From: Bacillota bacterium
GTDB taxonomy: Bacteria > Bacillota > Negativicutes > DSM-13327
Length of the DNA stretch: 64,000 nt
Assembly: GCA_017889585.1 (NCBI GenBank)
Contig: JAGFZX010000008.1
Span: forward strand, 62,001-126,000
Direction of reading: 5' to 3'
In this document: positions 61,034 through 64,000 of the stretch, in pieces
Position numbering within the stretch: the stretch's first letter is position 1
Layout: each line of letters starts with the position of its first letter
Position numbers and translations under genes: made by a program
The notes under the pieces: model-generated
Databases searched by the model: none
Told to the model about the DNA's origin: nothing
Seen by the model: the letters and a program-made list of their open reading frames with translations, nothing else

Positions 61034-62023
61034 ATGAACTGGACAGATATAGTTGGCCATGTTGATAATATAAAAATGCTCCGTTATATGGAGAGTCGAG
61101 GGCGTATGCCTCATGCGGTTCTACTCTCTGGCCCTAGGGGTATCGGTAAGTTTATGGTGGCTAGAGTGCTCAGTACCGCACTACTGTGCAAAGCCCCGGA
61201 GTCTAGGCCATGTGGTAGTTGCCAGTCATGTTTGCAAATGGCTAATGGTACACAGCCGGACTTTTTAAATATTGGTCCTGATGGTGCAAATATTAAGATT
61301 GAACAGATTAGAAATTTGCAAAATGAAGTAGCACTGGCACCTTATGTTAGCTTGCGTCGGGTATGTATTATTAATGAAGCAGAACTCATGACGGTACAGG
61401 CAGCCAACAGTCTTTTGAAAGTGTTAGAAGAACCTGTAGGTGATGTTGTATTTATTTTGATAGCCGCGAATAAACAAATGCTTCTTCCTACGATTATATC
61501 CCGGTGCATGGCTATCGAGTTTCAGCCGCTAACAGATACAGTGCTTACTGAGGCCTTGGTAGATAAAGGCTTTTTGCATGATCAGTCTGAAGTAGCGGCA
61601 CGCCTTAGCCGAGGTCGTATGGGGACAGCCCTCTCTCTCCTTGAACCCGAGGGTTTAGCGGTACGTAATCAGGCAGTAGAGATTATCCAGGATTTATTAG
61701 AGGGCAGTGTGAGAAAAGTCTGGGATATTGCCACTATTTTGGAGAAAATGGAGCGTAAAGATATTCTACAATTACTAGGGTATTTTACCTATATAATGCG
61801 GGATACTTTAATGATTGTCACCGGACAAGATCGAAGTTTCTTATTTAATGTGGATTTAGCAGATTGGTTGAGTGGGCACGCAGGTCGATGGAGTGAAGAG
61901 CATTTATTGCAGGGTATTAGGGCGGTGGAAACCGCAGGGCGGGCTTTGAATGCCAATGCCAATGCTAGGCTTACTGGTGAAGCCTTATTGATAAAAATAT
62001 ATGATTTGGTCAAGGAGGTTTGA
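61034..62023 (+). CDS. holB: DNA polymerase III delta-prime subunit
   Basis: 329 residues. The clamp-loader P-loop reads GPRGIGKF, with Phe where Thr/Ser would be, in line with delta-prime not hydrolysing ATP. A zinc module with spaced Cys (CKAPESRPCGSCQSC) follows, then INEAELMTVQAANSLLKVLEEP and the sensor SRCMAIEF. It loads the beta clamp at replication forks. It sits in the Firmicute yaaR-holB-ricT order, with RBS AGAGGTG ahead of ATG. Confidence 0.93.
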   Translation: MNWTDIVGHVDNIKMLRYMESRGRMPHAVLLSGPRGIGKFMVARVLSTALLCKAPESRPCGSCQSCLQMANGTQPDFLNIGPDGANIKIEQIRNLQNEVALAPYVSLRRVCIINEAELMTVQAANSLLKVLEEPVGDVVFILIAANKQMLLPTIISRCMAIEFQPLTDTVLTEALVDKGFLHDQSEVAARLSRGRMGTALSLLEPEGLAVRNQAVEIIQDLLEGSVRKVWDIATILEKMERKDILQLLGYFTYIMRDTLMIVTGQDRSFLFNVDLADWLSGHAGRWSEEHLLQGIRAVETAGRALNANANARLTGEALLIKIYDLVKEV

Positions 62024-62025
62024 AT

Positions 62026-62844
62026 TTGCAAACAGTAGTGGGAGTGCGTTTTAAAAAAGCCGGTAAAATATATTATTTTGGTCCAGGTGAATTTGTACTA
62101 ACAGCAGGAGATTTTGTAATTGTTGAAACTGCTAGAGGACTAGAATATGGGGAAGTTGTCATTGAACCTCGGGAAGTATCTGAAGAAAATATAGTAGCCC
62201 CTCTAAAAACAGTGCAGCGTAAGGCTACATCAGAAGATGATATCAAAGTAAATGACAATAGAGCCAAAGAAAAAGAGGCCTTTACCATTTGTGAACAAAA
62301 AATAAAGGCTCATGACCTGAATATGAAACTGGTGGATGTAGAATATACCTTTGATGTGAATAAAATAATTTTTTATTTTACAGCAGAAGGACGCATTGAT
62401 TTCCGAGAACTGGTAAAGGATTTGGCAGCTGTATTTCGTACTCGTATTGAACTTAGGCAAATTGGTGTGCGAGATGAAGCCAAAATGATGGGTGGGGTTG
62501 GTTGTTGCGGCCGATCATTATGCTGCGCAACTTTTTTGGGAGATTTTGAGCCAGTATCCATTAGAATGGCCAAAGACCAGAATTTGTCACTTAATCCGGC
62601 TAAAATTTCCGGTATTTGCGGGCGCTTGATGTGCTGCCTTAAATACGAAAATGATGCTTATGGATCTTGTTGTAAGAAAATAATTGCTCCAGTTGTCGGT
62701 CGTGAAGTAGTGACAGTCGACGGTTATGGTAAAGTAACATCTGTTAATCAAGGCAAAAAAACGGCTGCCGTACTACTTAATAATGGTAATATCATTGTAA
62801 TCCCATGGGAAGAAGTGGTGGAAAAGGATAATAATGCATTATAA
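62026..62844 (+). CDS. ricT: RicT (YaaT/PSP1) Fe-S protein of the Y-complex
   Basis: About 273 residues. The PSP1 domain carries the conserved cysteines CCGRSLCCATFL and ICGRLMCCLKYE, which hold a [4Fe-4S] cluster in the RicAFT complex that guides RNase Y mRNA processing in Bacillus. AAGGAGGT (62012-62019) lies 6 nt before TTG 62026, which is preferred over TTG 62020. It directly follows holB and overlaps trmN6 by 11 nt. Confidence 0.92.
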   Translation: MQTVVGVRFKKAGKIYYFGPGEFVLTAGDFVIVETARGLEYGEVVIEPREVSEENIVAPLKTVQRKATSEDDIKVNDNRAKEKEAFTICEQKIKAHDLNMKLVDVEYTFDVNKIIFYFTAEGRIDFRELVKDLAAVFRTRIELRQIGVRDEAKMMGGVGCCGRSLCCATFLGDFEPVSIRMAKDQNLSLNPAKISGICGRLMCCLKYENDAYGSCCKKIIAPVVGREVVTVDGYGKVTSVNQGKKTAAVLLNNGNIIVIPWEEVVEKDNNAL

Positions 62845-63580
62845 GGAACTGTTGTTTCATGGGGAACGGATAGATGATTTGCTCATTGGACACCTTAAAA
62901 TAATACAAAGTGAGTCAGAATTTTGCTTTTCATTAGATGCTGTCTTACTGGCCCATTTTGTGACAGTAAGGCAAGATACTAATGCAGTGGATTTAGGGAC
63001 AGGTACAGGTGTTATTGCCTTCTTGCTAGCGGCAAGGGGAGCGGCCCATGTGGCTGGTCTGGAATTTAGTCAGTCTATGGCTGCTATGGCGACTCGTAGT
63101 GTTATATTAAATAAACTGCAAGATAAAGTGGAAATTATACATGGAGATTTATGTAAAGTAAAAGAAATATTACCAGCAGGACAATGTGATTTGGTGGTGT
63201 CTAATCCGCCCTATCGTCCTGTAGGCGGTGGTTTTATTAGTCCTAATGTCGCTGTGGCTATGGCCAAGCATGAAGTGACGGCTACCTTACAGGATGTGGT
63301 CAATGCCGCCAAGTATTTGGTAAAGACCCGTGGGCGCTTTGCTATGGTTCATTTACCTGAGCGTATGTCTGAGATCATAGTCGCCATGAGTCAGGCAGGT
63401 CTTGAACCTAAACGGCTGCAGTTAGTTCATTCTACGATAGATAAAAAGCCGAAGATGCTCTTGGTTGAAGGCATACGTGGCGCCAAACCCGGCCTTGAGG
63501 TATTGCCCCCTCTGGTGGTATATAAGCCTGATGGTAGCTATAGTGATGAAATTCAAAAATATTATAAAGAATTTAGGTAA
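62834..63580 (+). CDS. trmN6: tRNA1(Val) (adenine37-N6)-methyltransferase-like protein
   Basis: 248 residues. SAM-binding DLGTGTGVIAFLLA and the N6-adenine active-site motif VVSNPPYRPVGGG, as in YfiC/TrmN6 and Bacillus YabB. It modifies a tRNA adenine or a related substrate. Translationally coupled to ricT, and the next gene is rsmI. Confidence 0.88.
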   Translation: MHYKELLFHGERIDDLLIGHLKIIQSESEFCFSLDAVLLAHFVTVRQDTNAVDLGTGTGVIAFLLAARGAAHVAGLEFSQSMAAMATRSVILNKLQDKVEIIHGDLCKVKEILPAGQCDLVVSNPPYRPVGGGFISPNVAVAMAKHEVTATLQDVVNAAKYLVKTRGRFAMVHLPERMSEIIVAMSQAGLEPKRLQLVHSTIDKKPKMLLVEGIRGAKPGLEVLPPLVVYKPDGSYSDEIQKYYKEFR

Positions 63581-63587
63581 CGAATAA

Positions 63588-63715
63588 AAACCCCCTTAAA
63601 CACAAAGGACACAAAGAAGCACAAAGATCACAAAGAAATTAATATCCCCTTTGTGGCCTTCGTGTCCGCGCAGTGGATTTGCGTCTTTGTGTTGAAAATA
63701 GGGTTTTTATACCCA
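63588..63715. repeat. Large imperfect palindrome, family R3
   Basis: AAACACAAAGGACACAAAG... near the left end is mirrored by ...GCGTCTTTGTGTT on the right, flanked by CCCCCTT and AGGGTTTTT. It is the longest copy of the R3 type and separates trmN6 from rsmI. Confidence 0.7.
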
Positions 63716-63742
63716 GTATTGATATCGAAGAGGTGAAGTTTT

Positions 63743-64000
63743 TTGGTTGAAAAACCTGGTACATTATATTTGTGCGCTACGCCGATTGGCAATCTTGAGG
63801 ATATGACCTATCGAGCGGTGCGGGTGCTTGGTGAGGTTTCAGTTATTGCTGCGGAGGATACGCGGCATACTAGGAAGCTGTTGAGCCATTTTGATATTCA
63901 TACCCGTCTTATTAGTTATCATGAGCATAATAAGGTTGAACGAGGACCTGAAATTATTGAGAGAATACTCGCCGGACAAGATGTGGCGATAGTTAGCGAT
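63743..64000 (+). CDS. rsmI: 16S rRNA 2'-O-methyltransferase RsmI (partial)
   Basis: The window ends after 86 codons. TTG 63743 follows AGAGGTGA. The visible part, PGTLYLCATPIGNLEDMTYRAVRVL, AAEDTRHTRKLLSHF, ISYHEHN and IVSD, is the N-terminal half of the tetrapyrrole-methylase-fold RsmI, which methylates the ribose of C1402 in 16S rRNA. Confidence 0.93.
   Translation, partial: MVEKPGTLYLCATPIGNLEDMTYRAVRVLGEVSVIAAEDTRHTRKLLSHFDIHTRLISYHEHNKVERGPEIIERILAGQDVAIVSD

Overview
The window looks like a chromosomal segment of an anaerobic, diderm Firmicute of the Negativicutes (Pelosinus/Sporomusa-like). This is inference from gene content. The right end carries the Firmicute block yaaR-holB-ricT-trmN6-rsmI. 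A Tad pilus locus with an outer-membrane secretin implies an outer membrane. A fold-III lysine/ornithine decarboxylase of the Selenomonas type is present. Gene starts often use TTG behind a strong GGAGG Shine-Dalgarno. I saw no rRNA, tRNA, CRISPR, transposase or phage genes.

Layout. 0-4.7 kb: a quinol-monooxygenase-like gene, an HxlR regulator, and a small Cys/Gly-repeat RiPP-type precursor followed by a radical SAM/SPASM maturase broken by two single-base frameshifts, then a quinone-reductase-like MDR enzyme and a secreted, metal-site-less MBL homologue. 4.7-7.7 kb: amtB-glnK (minus strand), driven by a consensus sigma-A promoter and a leader with two tandem terminators. 7.7-16.8 kb: flavin dehydrogenases including NDH-2, an HD-GYP protein, a DUF218 protein, a NirJ1/AhbC-like radical SAM protein, an MBL hydrolase and a MATE pump. 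17.3-24.2 kb: a compact chemosensory operon (MCP, hybrid CheA, receiver-STAS protein, receiver-GGDEF cyclase) that appears to signal to c-di-GMP rather than to flagella. 24.3-31.4 kb: L,D-transpeptidase, HlyD/ABC exporter, FMN-dependent alpha-hydroxy-acid oxidase, FetAB-like ABC transporter, XRE regulator.

31.5-36.3 kb: an orphan KdpD-KdpE pair whose kdpD ends both lie inside dispersed palindromic repeats, then the PLP decarboxylase. 36.6-47.2 kb: a Tad/Flp pilus locus (cpaB, cpaC, cpaE, tadB, flp, tadE, tadG, tadA, tadC) interrupted by a DegS-type kinase and an isoprenylcysteine-methyltransferase-like membrane protein. CpaE carries an intact receiver domain, so the kinase may act on it. 47.4-53.4 kb: an accessory stretch with LysR, a polysaccharide deacetylase, a LarC N-domain-only protein, DUF192, a radical SAM protein and a glycosyltransferase. 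53.4-64 kb: fold-I Orn/Lys/Arg decarboxylase, two guanylate-kinase-like proteins, an Fe-alcohol dehydrogenase overlapping a PAS kinase, a second MATE pump, then yaaR-holB-ricT-trmN6-rsmI.

At least four families of short dispersed repeats lie between genes, some of them in or against coding ends. The points most worth a second look are the RiPP-like cassette, the attenuator-like amtB leader, the DegS/receiver-CpaE coupling in the Tad locus, the chemosensory-to-c-di-GMP operon and the repeat-bounded kdpD.
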